From Candidatus Gastranaerophilales bacterium (GTDB lineage: Bacteria > Cyanobacteriota > Vampirovibrionia > Gastranaerophilales > Gastranaerophilaceae): 64,000 bases of DNA. The translations under genes and the position numbers were made by a program. Of the stretch, positions 42,613 to 52,153 are shown piece after piece (within the stretch, counting starts at the first letter, position 1; each line of letters opens with the position of its first letter). The notes beneath the pieces were generated by a model. That model did no database searches. It saw nothing but the letters and a program-made list of their open reading frames with translations, and had not been told where the DNA came from. Where the stretch lies: assembly GCA_017415185.1 (NCBI GenBank), contig JAFQHZ010000006.1:97318-161317 (forward strand). The letters are read 5' to 3'.

Positions 42613-44660
42613 GATTCTTCGCCCCAAAAAGATAATTTTTCTGTTTTAGCAAAATCAATAAAAGCTTCTGCTATACCATCTGGCAAATCGCCATTATGGT
42701 TATGCAAATCATGTTCAACTATATAATGACCATATTTATCTAGCTTCTGAACGCCACATTCGTCTTTTGTATAAATATATTCACCTGAATTATCTTTTCC
42801 GCTTTTTTCTGAAACAGCAAAGAAAATTGGATAATCTTCAACTTTTGGACAATAATACATCGGATTTGTTTTATCATCATTCCATTTTTGCAAGAAAATT
42901 ACACTAGTTTTTGTTCCTGTGTGAGGTTTGAATGTATTAACATCCAACCCAACAACAGCTAAAATTCTTGCTTTAGATGCAATATATTCTCTAACATCTT
43001 TATCTGAAGTGTTATTAAATCTTCCTTGTGGCAAAACAAGAGCTAATCTTCCGCCAGGGCGAACAAAATCAAGATTTCTTTCAATAAATAAAACATCTCT
43101 TCCGACAGCTGTTTTCATTTTTTTGTCATTTTTAAAAGCTAAATCATATTTAGCTAAAATCTTAGATTCTTTAATATCTCCAGCAAAAGGAGGGTTTGCC
43201 ATTAAAATATCAAAATTAAACTTTTTATTGCTATCTTTCTCGGCACGCAATTTCTTTAAATTACTAAAACCTTTGTTGTATGTATCAATCCAGTCATCAT
43301 CTTTGGTTGATTCACTCCAATCATTATAATTTAAAGTATTTAAATGCAAAACATTGGTATTACCATCGCCAGCTATTAAATTCAATGTTCTTGCAACACG
43401 AACGGCTTTTTCATCAAAATCAATACCAAATATTCTTTCAACATCTTTTTTGCAATTTTCTGGAATATCGGCGTTTGAAAATAATTTACCAGTAATTTTA
43501 AAAATTGTATGAACAGGAAAACCACAAGAGCCAGAAGCAGTGTCTATCATATATTCGCCACTTTTTGGATTTAACATTTTAACACACATGTCAATTACAT
43601 GGCGTGGGGTAAAATACTGTCCTTTTTCACTTTTTGATGATTTATTTACTAAATATTCAAAAGCTTCATCAATAATTTGAAGATTTGAATTGAACAACTT
43701 TACTTCTTGTAAACTCGAAACGCAAACCGATAAATGTGAAGGAGTTAAATTAATTTTGTCATTTTCTTTAAAAACCCCTTGCCATTTTTGTTTTGCATCA
43801 TTAAATAAATCCTGTATTCTTTTTGATAGTTTAGTTTCAGTTTCACCATATTTTCTGAATTCTAAATTTTCAAAACCAACATCATCGATAGTTTCAACAA
43901 ATCTAAGATATTGTTCGTAACTAATTTCTCTATCTCCAAACTCTTTTTTTATTAATCTATTTATATAATTTTTGTCATCTTTCTTTCGAGATTCATCATA
44001 TAATTTAGTAAAAATCAATTTAAAACATTCTTCAAAAACATCAACACCAGCATTCGCAAGAACATCATCTTCCATACCTTTAATGATATCTTTTAAGGTT
44101 TCTCTGCTGTTTAAAATTTTATCTTTTAAAATCAAATCTTTTAAAGTAAATGGTTCATTTAAAATATCTTGCAAAGTTTGGCTAGAATTAGGGATATTTA
44201 AAATTTCTTCAATATGGTTTGGATCTTTTCGATTGAAAAACATTATCTTTTTGCCGTTTGTCCAGACGCCCATAGGAGCACCTGTAAAATGGCAATAGCT
44301 TGCAAGTTGTTTTTTACCCTCTTGAAGTTTTGAATTTTTAAGCTCAACTATAATATATTCATTTGTTGGATTGTCTTCTTCAAAAATTACAATATCAGCT
44401 CTTTTAGAGGAAGAACTTCCCATTTGGATTGGATATTCTACTTTTATTCTATCGATAGAATATTTATATTGATTTATTAATTTATCTAAAAACAATTGCC
44501 TAACAGCTTCTTCTGGAGTTAGAACAATGTCTGTTTTTCTAACTAAACATTCAACAATATTTTTACCTTTATCGTTTTTTCTGATTTTGGTAATTAAACC
44601 GTCTTTTTCTTGATTACTAAATAAATCTAAACAACTAATCTCTTCGATAATCTTTTCCAT
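42609..44660 (-). CDS. hsdM: N6-adenine methyltransferase HsdM with fused PD-(D/E)xK nuclease domain
   Basis: A 683-residue protein from ATG 44660. N-terminal residues about 50-150 form an HSDR_N-type nuclease domain: D89 (RADIVIF), E106-x-K108 (IIVELK). A helical region follows, then the methyltransferase: SAM motif I DTASGSCGFP (near 370) and catalytic NPPF (near 486). hsdS follows. No hsdR is present in this window, so the nuclease is likely the fused domain, as in BcgI-like or type IIG systems. Confidence 0.88.
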   Translation of the reverse strand: MEKIIEEISCLDLFSNQEKDGLITKIRKNDKGKNIVECLVRKTDIVLTPEEAVRQLFLDKLINQYKYSIDRIKVEYPIQMGSSSSKRADIVIFEEDNPTNEYIIVELKNSKLQEGKKQLASYCHFTGAPMGVWTNGKKIMFFNRKDPNHIEEILNIPNSSQTLQDILNEPFTLKDLILKDKILNSRETLKDIIKGMEDDVLANAGVDVFEECFKLIFTKLYDESRKKDDKNYINRLIKKEFGDREISYEQYLRFVETIDDVGFENLEFRKYGETETKLSKRIQDLFNDAKQKWQGVFKENDKINLTPSHLSVCVSSLQEVKLFNSNLQIIDEAFEYLVNKSSKSEKGQYFTPRHVIDMCVKMLNPKSGEYMIDTASGSCGFPVHTIFKITGKLFSNADIPENCKKDVERIFGIDFDEKAVRVARTLNLIAGDGNTNVLHLNTLNYNDWSESTKDDDWIDTYNKGFSNLKKLRAEKDSNKKFNFDILMANPPFAGDIKESKILAKYDLAFKNDKKMKTAVGRDVLFIERNLDFVRPGGRLALVLPQGRFNNTSDKDVREYIASKARILAVVGLDVNTFKPHTGTKTSVIFLQKWNDDKTNPMYYCPKVEDYPIFFAVSEKSGKDNSGEYIYTKDECGVQKLDKYGHYIVEHDLHNHNGDLPDGIAEAFIDFAKTEKLSFWGEES

Positions 44661-44883
44661 AATAACCCCAAATAATAGCAATTTTATCGTAACATGAGTT
44701 ACATACAGGGCAATTATTTAATATTTTTTAATTTCACCATATAATATTTTAATTTCATTGTCCGACATTTCAAAACCAATTATCCAAAACTCTCATTTTG
44801 AGAGTTAAATTCTCATTTCAAAGTCAATGTTTATCAAACTGCAAGACTATCCTCTCGGGCTCTCATCCATTTTTTCTCAAAAT

Positions 44884-44914
44884 TAAAGAGGAAGTACAAA
44901 AACACTTCCTCTTT
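44884..44914 (-). terminator. Terminator after tRNA-Ser
   Basis: AAAGAGGAAGT pairs with ACTTCCTCTTT around a 9-base loop, followed by AATTTT on the minus strand. Confidence 0.75.
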
Positions 44915-44918
44915 AATT

Positions 44919-45007
44919 CGGAAAAAGAGGGATTCGAACCCTCGAGGCAGATTACTCCACCTAACACCTTAGCAGGGTGCCGCCTTCAGCCACTCGGCCA
45001 TTTTTCC
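44919..45007 (-). tRNA. tRNA-Ser(GCU)
   Basis: An 89-base tRNA. The 7-bp acceptor stem is GGAAAAA/TTTTTCC with discriminator G. Anticodon loop CTGCTAA gives anticodon GCT, reading AGC/AGU serine. The variable arm is long, as in class II serine tRNAs, and GGTTCGAATCC gives the T-arm. CCA is not encoded. Upstream TTGCTA, 18 bases, TAGAAT (45052-45023) is a plausible promoter. Confidence 0.96.
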
Positions 45008-45022
45008 ATTCACTATTATTAA

Positions 45023-45052
45023 ATTCTATCACAAGCATTAGTTATTTAGCAA
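45023..45052 (-). promoter_or_regulatory. Promoter of tRNA-Ser
   Basis: On the minus strand TTGCTA, an 18-base spacer, TAGAAT, 15 bases before the tRNA. Confidence 0.5.
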
Positions 45053-45251
45053 GCCAATATGAAAAATATTCATAAATACTATATTTGTAACATTATAAAA
45101 CCCCCGTGCTGCTTGGTTTTACGACAACACAACCATGCAAAGACTTGCAAAATTAACAATTCCATGTTATATTATCAATCGAACTTGGGATTTGCAATCC
45201 AAAAAAAAGGATTTTTTATCCCTGTCCAATACAAGAATGAGGATTATTTTT

Positions 45252-45755
45252 ATGACGAAAAAGCTAGTCAAAACTTTGTTAGTAGCTCTTTGCGTTGTCC
45301 TAATGGCTTCTAACACAGCGTTTGCTTCCCAATCGCCACAAGAAAATGCTAAAAAACTTATTATTCAAACAGCTCACAAACTAGGCGTTGACCCCCATAT
45401 AGCCTTGAGCATAGCAAAGATTGAATCTAACTTTAATGCAAGCGCAAAAAGCCCAAGAGGCGCTATCGGTTTATTCCAATTAACTCCATCAACTGCTAAG
45501 AAACTTGGCGTTAATCCATACATCGTTAGCGAAAATATCGAAGGCGGACTAAAATACTACCAAATGCTATATAAAAAATATGGCTCAATTGATTTAGCGT
45601 TAGCCGCATATAACGCTGGACCAGGAAATGTTGCAAAATATAATGGAATTCCTCCTTTTGGCGCAACAAAATGCTTCATCAAAAACGTTAAAAAAGAAGC
45701 AAACGACTTCAAAACGGATGAAACAATGCAAGCAATCATTTCAGAAACTTTATAG
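45252..45755 (+). CDS. Exported lytic transglycosylase (SLT family)
   Basis: I start at ATG 45252, about ten bases after GAGGATT. This gives 167 residues with signal peptide MTKKLVKTLLVALCVVL... (cleavage near 25). The SLT domain shows IAKIESNFNASAKSPRGAIGLFQLTPSTAKKLGV split over the catalytic Glu (AKIESNF), the GLFQLTP segment and AAYNAGPGNV. It cleaves peptidoglycan with 1,6-anhydro product formation. The 39-residue upstream extension looks untranslated. Confidence 0.92.
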   Translation: MTKKLVKTLLVALCVVLMASNTAFASQSPQENAKKLIIQTAHKLGVDPHIALSIAKIESNFNASAKSPRGAIGLFQLTPSTAKKLGVNPYIVSENIEGGLKYYQMLYKKYGSIDLALAAYNAGPGNVAKYNGIPPFGATKCFIKNVKKEANDFKTDETMQAIISETL

Positions 45756-45757
45756 TT

Positions 45758-45788
45758 AAAAACCCTCAGAAAATCCTGAGGGTTTTTT
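45758..45788 (+). terminator. Terminator after the transglycosylase
   Basis: AAACCCTCAG/CTGAGGGTTT stem and T-run. Confidence 0.85.
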
Positions 45789-45804
45789 ATGTTAAACTAA
45801 TTCT

Positions 45805-46935
45805 ATGAAAATCAATCAAATGAAATTAAATACTTCACAAGAATTGAAAAAAGAAAAATATTATGCTGCTTTCAGCTTTTTAAGCACAAAACCCATATTT
45901 AAAACAAAATTATTAGAATATTTCGACTACGACATCAAAAGAGCTTGGCTTTGCGACAAAAACGATTTAAAAGCCTTTTGGGAACAAACCGAAATTTCTA
46001 TTCCAAGAAACTTTCTTTCCGAAAAAGCAAAACTTGATATTGAAGAATGCTACCAAAAAGCATTTGCAAAAAAAGAAATCAAACTTTTAACAATTGAAGA
46101 CGAAAAATATCCACCTTTATTAAAAGAAATACCCGACTATCCAATTTCGCTTTATTACAAAGGGAATTTAGACAAAATATCTTTCGATTGCAATCTTGCA
46201 GTCGTTGGCTCAAGAAACGCTTCAAATGAAGCAAAATTGGCCTTAAACAAAATAATTACGCAATTACAAAACACAAATGTAAACATTATTTCTGGCCTTG
46301 CGTATGGAATTGATGCGCAAGCGCACAAATCAGCCATTGAAAACAATCTTAAAACAATAGCGGTCATTGGTTGCGGACTTGATATTGCATATCCTTCACA
46401 AAACAAATCGCTTTATTCAAAAATCTTAGAAAAAGAAGGCATAATTTTCAGCGAATTTCCGCTCAAAACGCCTCCAATGAGCCATCATTTCCCCCAAAGA
46501 AACAGAATTGTTGTCGGAATGAGCAAAGGAACGCTTGTTGCTGAAGCGCAATTGAAATCTGGAGCAATGATTAGCGCAAACCTAACACTTGATTATAATA
46601 GAGAATTAATGTGCATCCCTGGAAACATCATAAATCCAAACACCCAAGGAATATATCACCTAATCAAACAAGGAGCAGGAATTGCAATAAGCGCCGAAGA
46701 CATCCTAAACCAGCTTAATTGGGAAATAATCAACGAGCAAAAAGACGAATACAAAATTGAATTAAATGACCCACAAAAAAAAGTTTTGGATATAATATCT
46801 ATTGAAGCAAAATCTTTTGATGAGATAATAAATCTTGCTGGCGTCGAAGTTGCACAATTAATGGTAATTTTAACGGAGTTGGAAATCAAAGGATTAATTA
46901 TCCAAGCAAACAATAAATATTACAAATGCAAATAG
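45805..46935 (+). CDS. dprA: DNA processing protein DprA
   Basis: A 376-residue protein that loads RecA on incoming single-stranded DNA during transformation. Rossmann-type core with AVVGSRNAS, ISGLAYGIDAQAHKSAI, AVIGCGLDIAYP, RNRIVVGMSKGTLVAEA and the C-terminal winged helix (about 315-376). Length is normal. No strong ribosome site. First gene of dprA-topA-aroE; topA starts 4 bases after. Its presence suggests natural DNA uptake. Confidence 0.95.
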   Translation: MKINQMKLNTSQELKKEKYYAAFSFLSTKPIFKTKLLEYFDYDIKRAWLCDKNDLKAFWEQTEISIPRNFLSEKAKLDIEECYQKAFAKKEIKLLTIEDEKYPPLLKEIPDYPISLYYKGNLDKISFDCNLAVVGSRNASNEAKLALNKIITQLQNTNVNIISGLAYGIDAQAHKSAIENNLKTIAVIGCGLDIAYPSQNKSLYSKILEKEGIIFSEFPLKTPPMSHHFPQRNRIVVGMSKGTLVAEAQLKSGAMISANLTLDYNRELMCIPGNIINPNTQGIYHLIKQGAGIAISAEDILNQLNWEIINEQKDEYKIELNDPQKKVLDIISIEAKSFDEIINLAGVEVAQLMVILTELEIKGLIIQANNKYYKCK

Positions 46936-46939
46936 GTTA

Positions 46940-49201
46940 ATGATGGCAAACAAAGAAGAAAAAACATTAGTTATAGTTGAGTCTCCCGCTAAATCTAAAA
47001 CTATTGGGAAAATTTTAGGAAGCAATTATTTAATCAAAGCCTCAATGGGTCATGTTAGAGATTTGGCGTCAAAAGGTCTTGGTTTTGATATCGAAAACAA
47101 TTTCAAGCCAACTTTTGAAGTTATTCCAGAAAAGAAAAAAGTTATCAGTGAATTAAATAAAATTGCAAAAACTGTTGATAAAATCTATCTTGCATCCGAC
47201 CCTGACCGTGAAGGGGAAGCAATTGCTTGGCATGTTAAAGAATGCCTTAAATTTCCTGAAGATAAAATTTTTAGAATTGTTTTCAACGAAATCACTCCAA
47301 ATGCAATCAAAGAAGCTGTTGCAAACTATCATCAAATTGACATGCTGAAAGTTGAAGCGCAAAAAACTCGCCAAATTTTAGACAAACTTGTTGGTTTTAA
47401 AATTTCCCCAATTTTGTGGGACACAATGAAAAACTACAAACTTTCAGCCGGAAGAGTTCAATCTGTTGCTCTTAAAATGATTTGCGAAAGAGAAGACGAA
47501 ATCGAAGCTTTTGTGCCAACAGAATATTGGTCAATTGACGCCCTGCTTACAAAATTGAAAACAGAATTTAAAGCAGAGCTTTCTCGCATTATCAAAGGCG
47601 AAAAAGACGAAAAACTTGAAATTCACAACGAAGAAGAAGTAAAAGAAATCTTAAAAAATCTTGAAAACGCAAAATATATCGTTTCAAAAATCACCCCAAG
47701 AGACACAACAAGAAAAGCACAACCTCCTTTTATTACCTCAACTTTGCAACGTGAAGCAAGCTCAAAATTGGGTTATGGTGTTTCTAAAACAATGCAAATT
47801 GCTCAAAAACTATATGAAGGAATAGATCTTGGCGAAGGTTCTGTCGGCTTAATAACATATATGAGAACAGATTCAACAAGAATTTCTGACGATGCACAAG
47901 CCGCAGCAAAAGAATATATTACTCAAAATTTTGGTGAAGAATATTATCCTAAAACACCAAATATTTACGCAAAGAAAAAACAAAACACTCAAGATGCACA
48001 CGAAGCAATTCGTCCATCTTATGTCGATAAAACTCCTGAAAGCATTAAAAAATATTTAACCGCCGAACAATACAAACTTTATAAATTAATTTGGGATAGG
48101 TTTATGGCTTCTCAAATGTCTAATGCTAAAGTTAAAAATTTGACAGTCGATATAACCGCAAACAAATATATTTTCAAAATGGGTTCTTCTAAAGTTGTTT
48201 TTGATGGCTTTTCAAAAATATACAGAGACGAAGACGATGTTGTTTCTCAAAAATTCCCCGATTTGAAAATCGGAGACGAGCTTGATTTAAAACAAATACT
48301 ACCTGAACAACACTTCACGCAGCCTCCTGCAAGATTTTCAGAAGCAAGCCTTGTTAAACAATTAGAAGAATATGGCATTGGACGCCCTTCAACTTATGCT
48401 CCAATTATCACCAAAATTCAACAAAGAAATTATGTTGAAAAAATTGACAATAAATCGCTTAAGCCAACCCCTCTTGGAAGGGCTGTTTGCAAGCAATTGA
48501 ACGAAAATTTTGTTGATATTATGGATTACAAGTTCACTGCAAAAATGGAGGCAAGCCTTGATGATATTGCCGAAGATAAACAAGATAGCATTAAATTTTT
48601 AAACGGCTTTTGGAAACCATTTTCAATAACTCTTGAAGCAGCATCAAAAAATATGAAAAGAGTTGATGTTGAAACAGACAAAATCTGCCCTAATTGCGGT
48701 AAACCAATGGTTGTTAAACTTTCTCGTTATGGTAAACAATTCCTTGCTTGCAGCGGTTTTCCAGAATGCAAAACTGCCCTTCCAATGGATGGACAAGCTC
48801 AAAAAACAGAAATTCCCGAGGATGAACCAACAGACAAAAAATGCGAAAAATGCAACTCTGATATGGTAATTAAAACAGGACCATACGGAAAATATTACCA
48901 ATGCTTGAATGAATCTTGCAAAAAAAGATTTTCAATTGTTGAATCTTCTGGTGTTGCCTGCCCTGAATGCGCTAAAGCAGGGAGAAACGGAGAATTGGTA
49001 AAAAGAAAATCTCGCTATGGAACATTTTTCTGGGGGTGTTCAAAATATCCAGACTGTTCTTTTGCGCTTTGGGCAGAACCAAACGGGGAAAAATGTCCTG
49101 ATTGCGGAAGCTTACTAGTTAAAAAATATTTGAAAAGAGGCAACAAAATCGCTTGTTCAAGCAAAACTTGCAAATACTCAAGAGATATGGATGAAGAATA
49201 A
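46940..49201 (+). CDS. topA: DNA topoisomerase I
   Basis: A 753-residue type IA topoisomerase. TOPRIM domain (VIVESPAKSKTIGKIL; DPDREGEAIAWH), catalytic Tyr in the GLITYMRTDSTRIS segment, and four C-terminal zinc-ribbon units (CPNC...CKTA, CEKC...CKKRF, CPEC...CSFA, CPDC...CKYS). The start may be either of two adjacent ATGs (46940, 46943); the second has better spacing from AGG. Relaxes negative supercoils. It overlaps aroE by 1 base. Confidence 0.97.
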   Translation: MMANKEEKTLVIVESPAKSKTIGKILGSNYLIKASMGHVRDLASKGLGFDIENNFKPTFEVIPEKKKVISELNKIAKTVDKIYLASDPDREGEAIAWHVKECLKFPEDKIFRIVFNEITPNAIKEAVANYHQIDMLKVEAQKTRQILDKLVGFKISPILWDTMKNYKLSAGRVQSVALKMICEREDEIEAFVPTEYWSIDALLTKLKTEFKAELSRIIKGEKDEKLEIHNEEEVKEILKNLENAKYIVSKITPRDTTRKAQPPFITSTLQREASSKLGYGVSKTMQIAQKLYEGIDLGEGSVGLITYMRTDSTRISDDAQAAAKEYITQNFGEEYYPKTPNIYAKKKQNTQDAHEAIRPSYVDKTPESIKKYLTAEQYKLYKLIWDRFMASQMSNAKVKNLTVDITANKYIFKMGSSKVVFDGFSKIYRDEDDVVSQKFPDLKIGDELDLKQILPEQHFTQPPARFSEASLVKQLEEYGIGRPSTYAPIITKIQQRNYVEKIDNKSLKPTPLGRAVCKQLNENFVDIMDYKFTAKMEASLDDIAEDKQDSIKFLNGFWKPFSITLEAASKNMKRVDVETDKICPNCGKPMVVKLSRYGKQFLACSGFPECKTALPMDGQAQKTEIPEDEPTDKKCEKCNSDMVIKTGPYGKYYQCLNESCKKRFSIVESSGVACPECAKAGRNGELVKRKSRYGTFFWGCSKYPDCSFALWAEPNGEKCPDCGSLLVKKYLKRGNKIACSSKTCKYSRDMDEE

Positions 49202-50058
49202 TGGAAAATTTTAAACTTGCTCTAATCGGATACCCTTTGGGGCATTCTCTAAGCCCAGCGCTTTATAAAGCAGCTTTTGAAGATTTAGGAATTGAAGGAA
49301 CATACGAAATTCTGCCAACAGAAAACGAAGATTTAATCAATAGAATTAAATTTTTGCGCTCAAGAAAATATTATGGCTTCAATGTCACAATTCCCCACAA
49401 AGTTCCAATGACACTGTTTTTATCAAAATTTGATGAATATGTTAATATGACAGGTTCTGTTAATTGCGTCAAAATCGAAGAAGATTCAAGCCTCTCTGGC
49501 TATAATACAGATGTTTGGGGCTTTATGGAAGCCATTAAAAATGTTGATTTAAAAGGAAAAAAAGCCGCAGTTTTAGGAACTGGCGGAGCTGCAAGAGCAG
49601 TTTGCGCTGGTTTATATATAAAAGGCATTTCAAAAATCGATATTTATACAAGAAACATAATTAATTCAAAAGAAGCAATTCAAACCCTAAGAAATCGTTT
49701 CGACAAAATTGAAATCAATGCAATTCAAACAAGCCTGATGGGAACAATGGAAGATGTTGATATTTTAATCAACACAACGCCTCTCGGAATGAAAAAATTT
49801 GACGAAGCAAATTGCCCTGTTGAAGATAAACAAATCGAAAGCTTGCCGCAAGACGCAATTGTTTACGATATTGTTTACAACCCATTAAGAACTCCTTTGA
49901 TTTCAAAAGCAATAAAATTTAATAAAAAATTTGTCTGCGGACTTGATATGCTTGTATATCAAGCACAAAAAGCAATGGAAATTTGGTATGGAAAAAAACC
50001 TGATGCAAGGCTGATGAAAATATGCGCTCTTGAGGAATATATTATAAAGGAATATTAA
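49201..50058 (+). CDS. aroE: Shikimate dehydrogenase
   Basis: A 285-residue NADPH-dependent enzyme of the aromatic pathway. GYPLGHSLSPALYKAAF near the start, FNVTIPHKV (catalytic Lys), GSVNCVK, NTDVWGFMEA and GTGGAARAVCAGL are present. TAATG overlap with topA means it is translationally coupled. Confidence 0.96.
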   Translation: MENFKLALIGYPLGHSLSPALYKAAFEDLGIEGTYEILPTENEDLINRIKFLRSRKYYGFNVTIPHKVPMTLFLSKFDEYVNMTGSVNCVKIEEDSSLSGYNTDVWGFMEAIKNVDLKGKKAAVLGTGGAARAVCAGLYIKGISKIDIYTRNIINSKEAIQTLRNRFDKIEINAIQTSLMGTMEDVDILINTTPLGMKKFDEANCPVEDKQIESLPQDAIVYDIVYNPLRTPLISKAIKFNKKFVCGLDMLVYQAQKAMEIWYGKKPDARLMKICALEEYIIKEY

Positions 50059-50180
50059 TTTTTGTAATTTAAATATATGATTTTTTGTTACAATATTGTC
50101 TTGAAATCAAATTTATAGTTTAATAATTTATGATACACACATAAAATAGCAATATAACGTATACGGAATTTATAGAAACG

Positions 50181-50852
50181 ATGATTAGTGAATTAGCAAA
50201 CAGAAAGAATAAGAAAAAAGGCTTCACACTTGCAGAAGCATTGGTAACACTTGTTATTATCGGTGTTATCGCAGCTTTAACAATTCCTGCAATTTTAGTA
50301 AACACAGAGCAACACGAATATAAATCAGCTCTTAAAAAAGCTTTATCAGCACTTAACCAAGTTATCGAGTTGAACGTTGCCTTAGAAGGTTATGGACCTT
50401 TGGAAGCTGGCTATATGGATGCACCAGATGTTGAAGATAGCTTATTTGAAATGTTTAGAAACCGTATGAACGTTATCTCTACTTCTCCAAATTACAGCTG
50501 GGGCAACACAACAAATTATGCTTTCTTCACAGCTGATGGTATGAGATATGAATTTCCAACAAGCCCAAAACAAACAATGGGCGGACAATTTTCTACAACA
50601 AACGGAAAATGTGCAGTTCCAGATGGTAATATCCAAGACGACTTAGGGGTTACATATAATAGACCTTGTTTAATTATTGTTGACGTTAATGGTCAAAGAA
50701 GACCAAATCCTCGTAAAACTCCAGGCTCTTACAAAGTTCCAGGAACAGGCGGTAGATCTAAAATCCTAGATGTATTCCCAATTATCGTAACTGACAAAAA
50801 CGCTTATCCATACGGCGTTGTAGGTCAACGTGCGATGTTCCAACACGACTAG
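50181..50852 (+). CDS. Type IV pilin-like protein
   Basis: A 223-residue prepilin-like protein. KKKG|FTLAEALVTLVIIG is a type III signal: cleavage after Gly (about residue 14), then Phe with Glu at +5 of the mature protein, and a hydrophobic helix. The C-terminal domain is Gly/Pro/Asn-rich with two Cys. This TLAEALVTL-type start is common in Gastranaerophilales pseudopilins. A GspF-type protein lies at 32892. No ribosome-site purine run is obvious. Confidence 0.9.
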   Translation: MISELANRKNKKKGFTLAEALVTLVIIGVIAALTIPAILVNTEQHEYKSALKKALSALNQVIELNVALEGYGPLEAGYMDAPDVEDSLFEMFRNRMNVISTSPNYSWGNTTNYAFFTADGMRYEFPTSPKQTMGGQFSTTNGKCAVPDGNIQDDLGVTYNRPCLIIVDVNGQRRPNPRKTPGSYKVPGTGGRSKILDVFPIIVTDKNAYPYGVVGQRAMFQHD

Positions 50853-50870
50853 TATGAAAAAGATTGTATA

Positions 50871-50901
50871 AAAAATACTCTGCAAATTGCAGAGTATTTT
50901 T
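50871..50901. terminator. Bidirectional terminator
   Basis: AATACTCTGCA pairs with TGCAGAGTATT around AAT, with A- and T-runs outside. Between the pilin-like gene and hisS. Confidence 0.85.
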
Positions 50902-50920
50902 TTACTTAATTAATTAGTTT

Positions 50921-52153
50921 TTATAGTTCTTCTAATGACTCAACTTTAACTTGTTCGCCTGTTTCAAGGTTTTTAACGCTATAAAAACCTTGATTTATTT
51001 CATCATCACCAAGAATTATTGCGCATTTTGCAATTTTTGAAGCTTTTTCAAGTTGTTTTGCAAACTTTCTTCCTTGCATATCAAAATCAACAACCCTGCC
51101 TTTTTCTCTAAGCTTTTGGGTTAATTTCATTGCTTCTAGCGAATTTGTTGATACAACAAAATAATCAATTTTTAAAGATTTTATTTTATCAACTAAAACA
51201 TAAAGCCTTTCAACACCCATCGCAAAGCCAACCGCAGGAGTGGGTGCTCCGCCAAGCATTTCAACAAGCCCATCATATCTTCCACCGCCGCAAACTGCAC
51301 TTTGAGACCCCAAAGCACAAGATTTTATTTCAAAAACTGTGCGGTTATAATAATCTAAACCTCTTACCAAAAGCTTATTTCTTGAATATTTAATATTTAA
51401 ACCATCAAGATATTCAATTAATTGATTAAAATGTTCAGAACACTCATCGCAAATATAATCAGCCAAAATCACTTCTTTAACTTCTTTTAATTCAAATATT
51501 TTTTGGCAATCTTCATTTTTGCAATCCAATATTCTTAAAGGATTTTTTTCATAACGCATTTTGCAATCGTCACATAAATCGTTCAAATATGGTTTCAAAA
51601 TTTCTTTGATTGAATTTCTATATTCAGCTTTGCATTTTGGACAACCCAAAGAATTTAATTCAATTTCCAAATCGCCCAAACCAATTGATTTCAAAAAATT
51701 AACAGCCGCCAAAATAACCTCTGCATCAGCAGAAGCCTCCTTAACGCCAAACATTTCAACCCCAATTTGATGAAATTGTCTTTGGCGACCAGCCTGAGGT
51801 CTTTCATAGCGAAACATTGGTCCAAAATACCAAAATTTTTGAGGAGGACTTTGACGAACAATATTATGCTCAATAAAAGCACGAACAACCCCTGCTGTGT
51901 TTTCAGGGCGCAAAGTTATTGAAGCGCTATCTTTCTCAGCACCACCCACAGAAAAAGAATACATTTCTTTGTTTACAATGTCGGTTGAATCGCCAACGCC
52001 ACGAGCAAAAAGCTCCGTTGCTTCAAAAATTGGTGTTTTAATTTCACTAAAGCAAGCTTTTTGAAAAACATCTTGTGCATTTTTCAATAACCATTGCCAA
52101 GTCAAAACCTCTTCGCCAAATATATCCTTTGTTCCACGTTGCGCTTTAACCAT
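50921..52153 (-). CDS. hisS: Histidyl-tRNA synthetase
   Basis: A 410-residue class II synthetase: [10 protein letters not shown] at the start, motif 2 [42 protein letters not shown] and the [13 protein letters not shown] motif for histidine recognition, then the anticodon-binding domain (about 320-405). Four-Cys segment (CPKC...CDDC, CKNEDC) around 165-235 looks like a zinc insertion. It overlaps the prfB stop by 8 bases. Confidence 0.96.
   Translation of the reverse strand: MVKAQRGTKDIFGEEVLTWQWLLKNAQDVFQKACFSEIKTPIFEATELFARGVGDSTDIVNKEMYSFSVGGAEKDSASITLRPENTAGVVRAFIEHNIVRQSPPQKFWYFGPMFRYERPQAGRQRQFHQIGVEMFGVKEASADAEVILAAVNFLKSIGLGDLEIELNSLGCPKCKAEYRNSIKEILKPYLNDLCDDCKMRYEKNPLRILDCKNEDCQKIFELKEVKEVILADYICDECSEHFNQLIEYLDGLNIKYSRNKLLVRGLDYYNRTVFEIKSCALGSQSAVCGGGRYDGLVEMLGGAPTPAVGFAMGVERLYVLVDKIKSLKIDYFVVSTNSLEAMKLTQKLREKGRVVDFDMQGRKFAKQLEKASKIAKCAIILGDDEINQGFYSVKNLETGEQVKVESLEEL

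Noticed and set aside
44681..45007. Integration site at the tRNA-Ser 3' end
   Set aside because: No integrase, and I could not find a second copy of the tRNA tail near 40-41 kb, so a tRNA-targeted island is not supported.
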